64,000 bases of DNA from Bidens hawaiensis (Eukaryota; Streptophyta; Magnoliopsida; Asterales; Asteraceae), in the NCBI GenBank assembly GCA_021521415.1, contig JAIQDT010003759.1, forward strand, positions 1-64,000, in the 5' to 3' direction. The position numbers and the translations under genes are program-made. Of the stretch, positions 48,501 through 60,739 are shown in pieces; within the stretch, counting starts at the first letter, position 1, and each line of letters opens with the position of its first letter. Under the pieces are notes generated by a model that saw only the letters and a list, made by a program, of their open reading frames with translations, searched no databases and had not been told where the DNA came from.

Positions 48501-51287
48501 TATTGCCACACCATCATTCTAGTGAAATCATTTGATTTGCAAATGCAGGCGCGTGAGTTTCTATCTAAGCTTGGTGACCTGAGTCAAACCCAGATTCTTG
48601 CTAAAATTGAAAATGTTGAGGTGATTTGTGTTTTTTGGTTTTATTTTATTATCTTGCCTACAAGTAATTTTTTGTTGGAGTTTATCTTACATTATTTTTC
48701 CTTTTTTTACAGGGTTTGACTCACTTTGATGAGATCTTGCAAGAGGCAGATGGTATTATTCTTTCTCGTGGAAATCTTGGCATTGATCTTCCACCAGAGA
48801 AGGTGAGTTATATTAACATCTCAACTTTCTATTTTGGGTTGGTCACAGATGCGGTGTATTTTTTGTACTATCATTCTACTCCTATTTACTCATTTTCCCT
48901 TTAACAATCATTGCAAAATTGTGGTGATATTGGTTTTACAGCCCACTCAATTTTATTATTAAGTGTCATTTACGTTTGTGAAAAAATTTAATAGTTAGGA
49001 TAGTGATTCTATTAAACTGAAATTTTAATCTTTTGACACAGTTCTTTGAATAACTCCTGTATTAGAAAAAAAAGGTTATTTGAAATTGCTATTTTTCTCT
49101 TGATATTTTATGTTAAAAGCTGCAATTGTTCTTTCCTTCCCTTTGCAGTAAAAAATGAAGAGTCTCTTTACAAAGTTGTCCTAAAAAGTTAGTTTTTGAA
49201 ATATAACATAAGATGAATTTGCATTGCATGGTTAACTTTTTCTTTAAAAAGCAGATAAAGAACCATTTTCTTATTTATTGAACCCTGTGAGCATTTATAA
49301 AAGACCTTTTCAAATTACAGCATCGTTGTTGAAATTTTAGGGAACATTTCATGGAAGTTAAAAGTATATTTCTATTTTTAGTGAATGTATGGCATTTATG
49401 TGACTGATAAATCTTTTTTGCAGGTGTTTTTATTCCAGAAAGCTGCTCTTTACAAGTGTAACATGGCTGGTAAACCAGCCGTGGTTACACGTGTTGTGGA
49501 TAGCATGACTGATAATTTAAGACCAACTCGTGCAGAAGCAACTGATGTTGCTAATGCTGTATTGGATGGTTAGTTACTTGTTCTAACTATAATAGTTCAT
49601 ATGCTATCGTTACTTGCTTTTTAAGTGGTTAAATAGTTTGTCCTTTTTTAGAGGTGGTCTAAGAATGTTTTTTTGATTCTAGAAGTCATTTGATAGTTAA
49701 ATGTTTTTGTGTAAATTGGGGATTCCTAATATTTCATCCTATGAAAATTACAGGCAGTGATGCAATTCTTCTTGGTGCTGAGACCCTTCGTGGATTATAT
49801 CCAGTTGAAACAATATCAATTGTTGGTAAAATTTGTGCTGAGGTAATAGTAATATCTCATTAGTTGGGATTTTAGTTTTAGTGTTAAAATTGTAATCATT
49901 AGATGATAAGAGTTTGTTTTCTAATGTTATATTTGTCTATAATTGCACATTGTCTCACAAAACATACCAATAAACAAGCAAGCAAATTATATTTAGTTAA
50001 CCATGCTTACAGATTTTAATACATTTTAAACGACTTCTGACTTTTAATTATTTTGTCCTGTCATAAGTAGATTTGATTTTAATCCATCGCTTATCAACGG
50101 GCCGATTTTGGTTTTATCCTAAACCGATCAAATAGGTCAAGGGGTGAATGACGTCATGATATTTTTATTTAAAGGTGACATTTTGTAGTAGCGGATTAAT
50201 GTTTGAATTTTACTTGCAGGCTGAGAAGGTTTTCAATCAAGATTTGTACTTCAAGAAAACTGTTAAATACGTTGGAGAGCCAATGACTCACTTAGAATCA
50301 ATCGCCTCATCTGCGGTATTTTCAATATAAATTAATCGTATGTTTAATTTTTTTTGTTAATATAGTGACATGATCGATGTATATTTTATATATTAGGTAC
50401 GTGCAGCTATTAAGGTGAAGGCATCTGTTATTATTTGCTTCACATCTTCTGGAAGGGCTGCAAGGTATTTATTATTTCCCTGTTTATTTCAAGCATTATT
50501 TTACATGATTTAAATGTAAAGATTTTTTCAAAACAAATTATTTAATAAACATTCTTTTATTAAATGCAGATTAATAGCTAAGTATAGGCCAACAATGCCA
50601 GTCATATCCGTTGTAATTCCCAGGCTAAAGACTAATCAGTTACGTTGGAGTTTCAGTGGCGCGTTTGAGGTACAAATTATTCTATCTAAAAAATCTACTT
50701 TTCATATTTATGTTGTTTTTTTAATAAAAAAGAAATCAGTTCAAATGGGTAGAAAGTTGACTTGTATTAAGTTAGTGCTTTGTTTATTGTGTAAATAATC
50801 GAGCAGGCAAGGCAATCGCTTATTGTCCGAGGTCTTTTCCCCATGCTCGCTGATCCCCGACATCCTGTAAGTTCTTAGCAGACTCTGTTTTTTTTTCCTG
50901 TGTTAAAAACTTGTTAATCTTTTGTTCTCAAAGTCTTCAAATATTTTACATCATGTTTCAGTTTTACTGTTTTTTTAGTTACTGTTTTCAGCTTATTTAA
51001 GAAAGAAAAGAAAAAAGAAAATCTGACCTTGGGGCATATGAAACTATTGCCTTCTGAGTTTCATAACCTTCTCGTTAAGGAAACCCGTAATCCGATGCTT
51101 AAAAGTCAAATGATTGACCCACATTTTTTAGTCTGATCATTAATATATATGTGCCCAGGCTGAATCTACAAGTGCAACAAATGAGTCAGTCCTAAAAGTT
51201 GCACTAGACCACGGGAAGGCCTCGGGAGTGGTGAAGTCACATGATCGGGTTGTGGTCTGTCAAAAAGTTGGGGATTATCGAGCTTGA
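45544..51287 (+). CDS. PK: Pyruvate kinase, plant cytosolic type
   Basis: Turns phosphoenolpyruvate and ADP into pyruvate and ATP, the last step of glycolysis. Sixteen exons: 45544-45612, 45697-45793, 46707-46804, 46929-47084, 47962-48039, 48152-48283, 48389-48469, 48549-48620, 48713-48802, 49424-49568, 49754-49842, 50220-50315, 50397-50464, 50570-50669, 50807-50866, 51159-51287. They sum to 1,560 nt, 519 residues. Intron 7 appears GC-AG (exon end GAG, then GCAATC); the rest are GT-AG. Family motifs include [30 protein letters not shown] with the catalytic Lys, [17 protein letters not shown] and CFTSSGRAA. The usual RGDLG is RGNLG here. The protein ends QKVGDYRA; the expected ending IIELED is encoded in another frame across the stop, so the last residues are altered. 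No transit peptide. Confidence 0.95.
46174..46706. repeat. 331 bp direct duplication within intron 2 of pyruvate kinase
   Basis: About 46174-46370 and 46505-46706 are about 200 bp copies of each other with roughly 15-20% differences, offset by 331. The right copy ends at the intron's acceptor (GTGGATGTGGCAG); the left copy has GTGGATGTCAAC there. A shorter third copy of the start (TTGTTACAGAGTTTGATGTA) lies at about 46427. Confidence 0.8.
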
Positions 51288-52448
51288 AGACTAGGTAGTG
51301 TCTTCCTACCACGTTGTTTTTCTGTTTTAATTATTTTGAATTAGGCGTTGGATATATCGCCACCTTGACCGCAAGGTCTCTCAAAACTTCCTGAAATGTT
51401 GTGTTATAACAGTTTTAGGCACAGTATTCGACTATAAAACCGGGCTTAATGTTGGTTCTAAGAAAGTTAGTGCAGGCTTGAACATTCATTTTCTTGTATT
51501 AATGCTTCTTGACCTTCATCGTTGGGTCCCCATATAATTTAATAAAAATGAATTTTAGTGCTAAGTTTGTAATTCTAAGTTATGGATTTTGAAGCTTGTT
51601 CATATGTTTGATTTCATTTAGATCGTTTTAACAACGCAATATTCTTGAGTCATGTAAAATATCACATTTTTTTTAAATCGTGTGTATAAGACTTAAGAGT
51701 AAGTATTGTACATTATGCATTAACATGTGTGTACATTATGCATTAACATGTGCTTTAGAGAAATGTGATATTTTGCAAACTTTAGAGGGTATATGTAAAA
51801 AGTATTGTATATTATTATGCATTAACGTGTGCTTTGGAGAAATGTGATATTTTTTAACTTGAGGATATATATATTCTTTGGTATATTGTTATATCTAGTT
51901 GTGTTGACAATTTGGTTTGGCTGGTTTTGACAGAAGTCCAGGCCAAACTATTGACTACGGTTTCGAGAAATATTATCAAAATCGAGTGGTTCGGTTGGTG
52001 AAGATGGTTCATGAGTATAATACATATACGTAATTATACATTCCAATTATGAAAAGAATAAAGCCAATTTGGTTTACACGGTCAGTTTCAAAGCTGTGGA
52101 AATCAAATCGTGAATGCAACTATTGATTGGGAATTCAAATCGACCATGTTGGTCTGCATGATTCGGTTTAGGCAGTTTGGTCGTTTTTTTTTGAAGCCTT
52201 GAGGGAACATATAAATTTTTCCGCCTAAGAAGATTTTGAAGATATGATAACATTTGGTGGCATAAAGTTTTTATCTAATGAGTAATAAGTTATATTTATA
52301 AAAAAACAAAAACATCATACATGCTCCAGCTATGTAGCTCCCTACCCATTTCAAACTTGTGCTCTCGATTTCATCAAAATATACTTGTGTTTTTTTTTCT
52401 CAAACTTATCTGATCTAAATAGATAAGATAACGTATAAAGATTTTTTT
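51288..52448 (+). other. Pyruvate kinase 3' UTR and downstream flank
   Basis: T-rich 3' UTR-like sequence follows the stop, with an AATAAA near 51540. From about 51690-51860 a block of about 80-100 bp (AAGTATTGTA.ATTATGCATTAAC.TGTGCTTT.GAGAAATGTGATATTTT) is present in two to three diverged copies. No gene is seen. Confidence 0.45.
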
Positions 52449-52700
52449 TGTTATAATATTAGCTCTATCAATAACAAGCTTATTAGAGTAATATATGAAC
52501 TTTGAACTTAACAAGAGACAAGGGAATAAAAAATGTAAGAATTATTAATCTTACTGGGATGCATTTCTTCATCATACACACATGGTATTTATTATACCGA
52601 ACCTATTGTTTATATATACTATTGGGGGGACAAGATTTCATTATTGGTTTGACAAAATTGAAAATGTGTCATACACAAAAAGTGTCGGTGGTTCACAACA
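52449..52700 (-). repeat. 3' LTR of the short-LTR copia element
   Basis: TGTTATAATATTAGC..GGTTCACAACA. On its inner side the minus strand reads CCAAGGGGGAG, the polypurine tract. Confidence 0.92.
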
Positions 52701-53068
52701 CTCCCCCTTGGATGACACCTTTTCAAAACTTCGGGGTCTTGAAGTACTGCCTCATTAAAAACCTTGCTAAAGAAAACCCAATAGGAAAAAGCTTTAGCCA
52801 AGGGAAAAAGAGTGCAATATATAGCTCCCCCTCAAGTTGCAAGTCGTTACTTCGTTCGTACATGGCGCATGCCAATATCATGGACATGTTTTCTGAATGT
52901 TGTTGTGGAAAATGCTTTTGTGAAAAGATCAGCTGAGTTGTTGCTGGATTGGACATATCTCATATCAACCTGATTGTTTTTAATAAGGTCCTGAGTATAC
53001 TCAAAGTATCTTGGTGGTATATGCTTTGTTCAGTCACTTTTGATATACCCTTCCTTCATTTGCGAGAC

Positions 53069-54298
53069 TCAAGCTGCATTATCTTCATAGATAGGAGTTG
53101 GAATTCGATCTTTCTCTAGTTCACAAGAAATCAATATGTGTCGTGACATAGATCTTAACCATACGCATTCTCTTGAAGCTTCATGCAATGCAATGACTTC
53201 AGCATGATTTGAAGATGTTGCAATGAGTGTTTGTTTCTGAGAACGCCATGAAATCGCAATTCCTCCATTCTTAAATACGTATCCAGTTTGAGATTTTGCT
53301 TTATGGGGATCAGATAAATAACCTGCATTTGCATAACCAACTAATCCTTCTTTTGAATCGTTAGGATAAAATAAGGCTAAATCAGCAGTTCCTTTTAGAT
53401 ACCGAAAAATATGTTTAATGCCATTCCAATGTCTTTTAGTAGGGGATGAACTGAATCTTGTCAATAAATTAACTGCAAAAGAAATGTCAGGTCTTGTACA
53501 GTTAGTAAGATACATAAGTGCTCCAATTGCACTGAGGTATGGTACTTCGGGACCAAGAATCTCTTCATTATCTTCGCAAGGACGAAATGGATCATTGTCA
53601 ACATTGAGTGATCTAACAACCATCGGTGTGCTTAAAGGATTTGCTTTGTCCATATCGAAACGTTTGAAGAGTTTCTCAGTATAAGTTGACTGATGCACAA
53701 GTATCCCATTATGCATATGCTCAATTTGTAAACCAAGACAATATTTGGTTTTTCCAAGGTCTTTCATTTCAAATTCTTTCTTTAAAAGAGCTATCGCTTC
53801 ATTAATTTCTTTTTGTGTCACAATTAAATTGAGATCATCAACATACACAGCTATGATCACATATCCTGATGTTTTCTTCTTGATGAAGACGCATGGACAA
53901 ATAAGATTATTTGTGTATCCTTTGCTTATCAAATAATCACTCAAACGATTGTACCACATCCTTCCAGATTGTTTCAGTCCATACAAGGATCTTTGTAACT
54001 TAATGGAATACATTTCCTTAGGCTTTGAACTTAATGCTTCGGGGAGTTTAAATCCTTCGGGAATTTTCATATAGATGTCACTGTCTAGTGATCCATACAA
54101 GTAAGTTGTGACAACATCCGTAAGACGCATCTCTAAATTTTTAGAGACTGCTAAGCTGATTAAATATCTAAATGTAATAGCATCCATAACAGGAGAATAT
54201 GTTTCTTCATAGTCAATTCCTGGCCTCTGAGAAAAACCTTGAGCTACAAGTCTTTCTTTATATCTTGTAACTTCATTTTTCTCATTTTGTTTTCTCAC
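53069..54298 (-). pseudogene. Copia reverse transcriptase and RNase H
   Basis: Open frame of 409 codons with RT motifs YKERLVAQGFSQRPGIDYEE, YSPVMDAITFR, MRLTDVVTTYLYG (family usually MDVVTAYLYG) and IAVYVDDLNLI, and RNase H GYANAGYLSDPHKAKSQTGY (the Asp expected after YA is Asn). The Glu of the next motif is weak (NHAEVIA). The frame ends at about YEDNAA. Upstream, at 54305-54307, TAG replaces the Trp normally seen just before the RT core. The enzyme is very probably dead. Confidence 0.88.
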
Positions 54299-54421
54299 AA
54301 AAACCTATTTATATCCTACATGTTTCATTGACTTAGGTGTGATGACAATTGGTCCAAAAACCTTTTGATTGTTTAGTGAGTTTAATTCAGCTTGCATAGC
54401 ATCTTTCCATTTGTTCCAATC

Positions 54422-56340
54422 TTATCGATTTTTACAAACATCTATAGATTTTGGTTCAGGGTCATCATTTTCTTCCATGATATCACTTGTCACAGAATAA
54501 GAAAATATATCATCAATATTTTCCATTTCATCTCGATCCCACATTATATGTGATTGACCATAGTTGATTAACAATTCCTTATTGGAATCATTTATTTCTT
54601 CCTGAGGGAATGTTATATTATTTATTCTTTCCTGATGGAAGGTTCTGTCAATCACTCCATCCTTAGGGTCAGTATCCTTTTCAGAGCCCTTTCTTTTTCG
54701 AGGATTTTTATCCTTTGAACCGATTGGCCTTCCACGTTTTAAACGTTTTTGGGATTCATGAGGTGCATTATTATTATTTTTCTTGCATGGAATCTCAACT
54801 CGAGCTGGAGCATTAGCAGCCGGTATATGAGATTTAGTAACCCTGTTTATATCAGTAAATACATCAGGTAAATGATTTGCAATTTCTTGGAGATGTATTA
54901 TTTTTTGAACCTCTATCTCACTTTGTTTTGATCTTGGGTCTAGGTGTAATAATGATGGCACACACCATGATATATCTCTTTCTTGCTTTTTCATTTCTCC
55001 CCTAATGCCGGGAACATTGTCTCGTTAAAATGGCAATCAGCAAAACGTGCTGTAAATACATCACCCGTTAAAGGTTCAAGGCATCTTATGATGGAAGACG
55101 TTTCATATCCAACAATATATCCCAACCTTCTTTGGGGACCCATTTTTGTGCGTTGTGGTGGTGCAATAGGAACATACACAGCACACCCAAAAATTCTAAG
55201 GTGAGAGATATTTGGCTCATTTCCGGAAACAAGTTGTGTGGGAGAGTATTTATGATTTGCACTTGGTCTCACACGAATTAATGGTCCAGCATGTATAATT
55301 GCATGACCCCAAATAGAAACAGGGAATTTTGTCCTCATTATTAATGGTCTAGCTATTAGCTGTAGGCGTTTGATCAATGACTCGGCTAAGCCATTTTGTG
55401 TGTGTACATGAGCAACAAGGTGTTCTACAATAATCCCCATAGATATGCAATAATCACAAAAGCATGTGATGTAAATTCTCCCGCATTATCAAGCCTTACT
55501 CTCTTAATAGTATAATCGGGAAAATGTGCACGTAATTTGATAATTTGAGCAAGAAATTTTGCAAAAGCAACATTACGAGTTGATAATAAAGAGATATTAA
55601 ACCATCTGCTAGATGCGTCTATTAAGACCATGAAGTATCTAAATGGTCCGCATGGTGGATGAATTGGTCCACATATGTCACCTTGAATTCTTTCAAGAAA
55701 CATTGGTGTTTCTTTATCGACTTTTAATGGCGAAGGCCTTGTAATTAATTTGCCAAGAGAACAAGATGTACATTGAGACCTTTTATCTATTTTGTGGATC
55801 TTTTGACCTTTCATTGGATGCCCATGTGTATTTTCAATGATCCTTTTCATCATTGTGGATCCTGGATGGCCTAATCTGTCATGCCATAAGTTTATGATAC
55901 CAGAATCGCAACAATTTTCTTTAATTGTCATATGTGCTTGAGGCACATTTATATATGTATAATGCAAACCAGAATGAAGCATTGGCAATTTTTCCAATAT
56001 CTGATCTTTGCTTATGATATGCAAATATTTTTCATTACTAACAGTCCTTGATTGAGTATCATATCCATTATGATATATGTTTTTGAAACTCAACAAATTT
56101 CTTGTTGATTTTGGGGAAAATAAAACATTTTCTATTTTGAGCTTTGTATCATTTGGTAATGCTAAATTAGCTTTTTCCACTCCTTCTATCAAGTTTGTAA
56201 GACCTGATATTGTATTGATGATCCCTTTTGTTGTTTCAGTTTATAAAAATATATTTTAGATCTAAGTATAGTATGCGTGGCTCCACTATCTGCTATACAT
56301 ATATCTTCTTCATTTATTTGATCTTGTGCTCCAGTGATTT
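54422..56340 (-). pseudogene. Copia protease and integrase with frame breaks
   Basis: The protease remnant IADSGATHT is at about 56285-56310, with stops just after it. 55425-56192 has the zinc region (LWHDRLGHPGS .. CTSCSLGKLI), the first catalytic Asp (IQGDICGPI) and the second (VRLDNAGEF). The frame then shifts near 55430 to 54991-55440, which has the Glu region NGLAESLIKRLQLI and the C-terminal domain (YSPTQLVSGNEPNISHLRIF). Another shift near 54994 leads to a basic linker (54422-54994, KRLKRGRPIGSKDK). Not translatable as one protein. Confidence 0.85.
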
Positions 56341-56519
56341 TCATTTTAAATCTTGAAAGTATTAAGAAAAAAAATAATAAATGTGTAACGAAGGCATTAT
56401 GATATTTTAATAATAACTTTATTTAATTGAAAAACAAACAGTACATGAAGGAAACTACATAATTAAAGAAAATGAGAAACACACTTAATTATTGCATATA
56501 ATTATTGTCGTCAAGCAAC

Positions 56520-57588
56520 ATTTGTTTCGGAGATCCACATCAAAGTCTGCAATGCTCAGCTCAACATTGAGATCATCAAAGTTATCAACATGGTTCACTT
56601 CTTTCTCTTTTCCTTTAACAGAGGTTTGGTACAGTTCACACAGATGTGGAGCTGTGCGACAAGCCTTTGCCTAGTGGTTTGTACTTCCACATCTAAAACA
56701 TGGTGTGCCATTGTTTTCGGACCTACCAGCTTCATTCCATTTATTGTGGTGATTGGAATTGGTATTCTGTGGGACATGATAATTATTGGCTCTCTGGTTA
56801 CGACCACGGCCACGGCCACGACCACGACCGTAAGAATTAGTGTTCCATTTGAATGAATGCTTACGATCATTAAAATGCCTTTTGTCAAAATGACCACGGC
56901 CACGTCCATGGCCTTGTCCACGACCTTTTTCCCATTTATTACCAGAATTTTTATGAGAATTTTTGTGAGCAACATTTGCTTCTGGTATTGCTAATGAACC
57001 CGTGGGACGAGATTGATGATTTTTCATCAATAATTCATTATTTTTTTCTACTACAAGGAGAAATGCATTTAGATCAGAGTATCTCCTAAAATTCTGCAAT
57101 CGATAATGCGTTTGCAAGGTTATATTTGATGCATGAAATGTGGAGAAAGTTTTCTCCAACATATCTTCCTCAGTACAGTTTGCCCACAAAATCTGAGCGT
57201 TGAGCATATTCTGAACAAAGCAGATATGTACTCATTTACTTTTTTTGATATCTTGGAACCTGAGATTGTTCCATTCATCTCTAGCATAGGGAAGTAGAAC
57301 TTCCCTTTGATGATCAAATCTGCTTTTTAAATCTTCCCACAAAATGCATGGATCCTCACAATTTGAATACTCAAATTGTAACATCTCATCAATGTGTTTG
57401 TGGAGGAAGACATCGGCTTTTGCCTTGTCTTGATCCTCGCAATTATTCCCCACTGTTATCGTATTCAAAACACCCATTGATTTGAGATGTCGTTTGACAT
57501 GTTCCGTCCATGACATATAATTATCTCCGGTGATATTAAGAGCCGGAAATTCAAGTTTTGCGATGTTTGCCATTTTATTACTAAACAC
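56520..57588 (-). pseudogene. Copia gag with zinc knuckle, broken
   Basis: It starts at MANIAKLEFPALNITGDNY, the usual copia gag beginning, and runs to about 57232. A frame shift then leads to 56671-57207 (RYSDLNAFLLVVEKNNELLM, RPTGS.AIPEAN, an RGRGRGR stretch). The knuckle CFRCGSTNH is interrupted by TAG at 56671-56673, where Trp or another aromatic residue is usual, and AKAC follows in frame. Confidence 0.85.
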
Positions 57589-58158
57589 AAATAAGATAAA
57601 TATTAGAATTACAAACTTATTAAAATTGAAAGAAAATACAAAGGTAGAGCTACAAATAGATAAAGGAAAAAGAAAAGATTAAACTCTCTAGGTGGGAGAT
57701 TACAAATTAAGAACAATAAGATTATCAGCATTATGGTAGTTAACATTAAAACTGGATGAATCATCTTTCCAAATATTAGTATGAATAATAATAAGAATAA
57801 AGTTTAATTATTCTTAAAGTAATATTAATTATCTTAAAGTAAGATAATAAATAAGATATTAAATAAAGTTTATTTTATAAAATATATAATTAGTATGAAT
57901 AATAATAAGAATAGAATTGTTAGTGTAAATAAATCTAACTTCTAAATGAAATATTAGTGTGCATATATAAATAAAAGTTAAAATAGTTATCAAATTTTAA
58001 TAACAATGTTTATACACATTATTGCTATTACTTAGTATATGTATATGCATATATATTTCCAATGTATATAATTAAAGAAGTGTTTATGATGCTTATGTGG
58101 ATACCTTTGTACCTATTACCTTTCTTGATTAGGATATAAGCGGCTCGTGCTGATAACG
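57589..58158 (-). other. Leader of the short-LTR copia element
   Basis: AT-rich, non-coding, with repeated AATAATAAGAATA words. The last 18 bases before the LTR (minus strand CGTTATCAGCACGAGCCG) occupy the primer-site position but match the tRNA-iMet complement only in part. Confidence 0.5.
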
Positions 58159-58410
58159 TGTTATAATATTAGCTCTAACTATAACATGCTTATTAGAATA
58201 ATATATGAACTTTGAAGTTAACAAGAGACAAGGGAATAAGAAATGTAAGAATTATTAATCTTACTAGGATGCATTTCTTCATTATACACACATGGTATTT
58301 ATAATACCGAACCTACTGTGTATATATACTATTGAGGGGACAAGATTTCATTAATGGTTTGATAAAATTGAAAATGTGTCATACACAAAAAGTGTCGGTG
58401 GTTCACAACA
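58159..58410 (-). repeat. 5' LTR of the short-LTR copia element
   Basis: 252 bp, the partner of 52449-52700 with about 14 substitutions and no length change. Confidence 0.92.
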
Positions 58411-58660
58411 TTTTTTCAATTTAGCTGAAAATAAGATTTTTTTAGTTAACTTGAAATAGGAGTAATCGTAAAAAATAAAAGTTAATTCACTAAATTTATT
58501 CAGGTTCTTGAATGTTTCATTAGCTTACTATAAGGCTATATATAGTGGAGGGGCTACAAAATGAGCGATTTGCGCCATATAACGCCTAGTCAGCAAATGG
58601 TAGGTTTTTGTTTTTAGGTGTAATGGTGTTGTATCCCATATATATATATTGATATATATA
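58411..58660. other. Spacer between two retrotransposons
   Basis: AT-rich, ending in a TA-rich microsatellite (about 58638-58660) at which the Athila-like element is inserted. Nothing else recognised. Confidence 0.45.
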
Positions 58661-60424
58661 TGATGTACATAGAAATATACATCTTTTCGGCATCAAATAA
58701 TCTCTAAAAACTACAATTTCTATCTATAACATAGCATAAGAGGCTACTTATCATAATAAAACATAATTTCAGGTGAAACCAAGCCCTAAACAAAGAAACA
58801 AGCGAAAAGACGAAGAAAAACAGAAGAAAACACAAGAAAACAAAGAAACACGCCCCAATGCCTCAAAAACACGCCCCCATGCTTCTCAACACAAGAAAAG
58901 ACAAAATCTGGAAGCAAAAGCACGGGGCCGTGCCTACCAAACATGGGGCCATGGACGAGAACACAGAAAAGACAAAGAAGAATTAGCACATGTTACTAAA
59001 AACCACGGGCCGTGGCCACCTTGCAGAAAAGACAAAACAAATCTGGCACATGTCATAAAAATGCACGGGGGCGTGCCCATCAAGCACGGGGCCGCGCATC
59101 ACACTCCAGATTGCCTATAAATAGTGGCTCATGTTGCACTCATTTGGTGTGCCTTGAAAAGATATCTATCGGGTTTTCACTTATAAAAACACACACTAAC
59201 ACTCACTTTGAAGATCTAGTGAAGAGTTTGAAGGCTTGGAGGTCATCACCATCAACAATCATCATCAACCATCATTACCATCATTGAGAAGGAAGATTCA
59301 TCTACAATTGGTTAGATTGTTCTAAGTTTAATCATGTATTTGTTATCATCATTCATCTTAATGTTTATCATCATGCTCATTATGAGCTAAACTCCTTTTA
59401 CCATCTAAAATCTATGAAGAATCTTTGTTTTACTTGATAATTAATCAAGACATGTGATGCAGTCTAGTAAAGTACATGGTTATATTACAATTATCTTTTG
59501 ATGAGAAATGTTTCACCATCTTAAATCACTAATTCAAAGTTGGTGGTTGTCAATTCTATTGGAAATCGTTCATGATCGATTCATGTTCTTGAAAGATAGA
59601 AATACTTTGATACATTATCGAAACATGGATCCTTATATTGTACTTAGAAATGATGAGATATAAGTTATGATGTATTTATCTAAACCTTGGTAATCCGAAA
59701 ATGGCTTTGCTTAGGATATCAAATTAGTTAAAGAAATCATATGTTAACGGAATGTGTAATTATAACCTACATAAATCAACCAAGGGGAGGTTGTGTGATG
59801 AATTACAACCAACCGAAGTTGTTAGAATTGGTATTTGAGAAATCGAAGTCAATCCTAATCTTTCTACTTTACGAAACTACTTGCCAACTTAAATTGACAT
59901 CATTGAGATGGTATGATATTAGGAAAGGGTGGACTTTAAAATGCGCATGCTATCTCCTTAGTGCCAAAGATGTTCACTTAAGGTTTAAGGAACTATCTAT
60001 CATATATTGCTATGGCAAGTTTATCACATGTCCTAATATTAATTATCAATGCTCAAATGGAGTGGATTCTTGATCTTAGATGGTAACCTTCGCATAATTG
60101 AACAACTCGTTTAGAATCTCTTGTCTTGGTCACCTATATATTATATATAATTACTTATATTTTATAAAAAGTTCAAAAATTAACCCCAAAATGATTCAAA
60201 CCTCTGATTAAAGTAAAACAACGATTTATCATTAGAAATATTTGTGTCCACGGATCGATACTTTGTTCTTACCAATACTATTATACATATACGATAGGTA
60301 CACTTGCCTATTTTGTGTGTGTTTAGTCTTTGTAGAAATCACTTTTATAAATTTAAAACACGATTTTGTGCAAAAGCAAATCATTTCGTTCATCATATTT
60401 TACACCACACGCACGCACACATCA
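58661..60424 (+). repeat. 5' LTR of the second Athila-like element
   Basis: 1,764 bp, TGATGTACAT..CACACATCA. It contains repeated GGGCCGTG / CACGGGG words (58860-59090) and, near 59240-59290, a CATCATCAACC-type stretch. Its homologue is the LTR at 24572-26260. The left flank is atata. Confidence 0.88.
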
Positions 60425-60430
60425 AGTTTT

Positions 60431-60448
60431 TGGTGCCGTTTCCGGGGA
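60431..60448 (+). other. Primer-binding site of the second Athila-like element
   Basis: TGGTGCCGTTTCCGGGGA, two mismatches from the tRNA-Asp complement, six bases after the LTR. Confidence 0.85.
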
Positions 60449-60739
60449 CACGGTACGTTTTTAAGAAGGATCCAAGTTTAATTTAATCATTGTCTATAAT
60501 TGTACAAATTTTTAAATTCTATTTTATCTTAATTTTTTTTACTAAATACCAAAATATATAATTTTATGGCTAGCCTACTTTTTAACCTTTATTTACCTTA
60601 CCTTACTTTAGCTTAATTAACTTAGACCTTAGTTTAGTTTAAAATAGCTTAGCTTAACTTATAGCTTAACTTAGACTAACCTTTAGATTAACTTTAGCTA
60701 ACTTTTACTTTAGTGTTTAATTTTGATTTAGTCCCATGT
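60449..60739 (+). other. Leader of the second Athila-like element
   Basis: Low-complexity CTTAACTTAG / ACCTTTA words, non-coding, like the leader of the left element. Confidence 0.6.

Larger units (their letters stand above)
52449..58410 (-). mobile_element. Ty1/copia retrotransposon with short LTRs, degraded
   Basis: 252 bp LTRs (TGTTATAAT..CACAACA) enclose minus-strand gag and copia-order pol (protease, integrase, RT-RNase H). The flanks are ttttt on both sides, compatible with a 5 bp duplication in a T run. Total length is 5,962 bp, standard for a compact copia element. The LTRs differ at about 14 of 252 sites, so it is much older than the SIRE-like element. At least five breaks interrupt gag-pol. 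It may belong to the Ivana-type group, which I cannot confirm. It lies 1.2 kb past the pyruvate kinase stop. Confidence 0.9.

Noticed and set aside
45544..51287. Pyruvate kinase as a pseudogene
   Set aside because: All 16 exons join in frame with good splice sites and the catalytic Lys region is present. Only the extreme C-terminus is altered, so it is kept as a gene.
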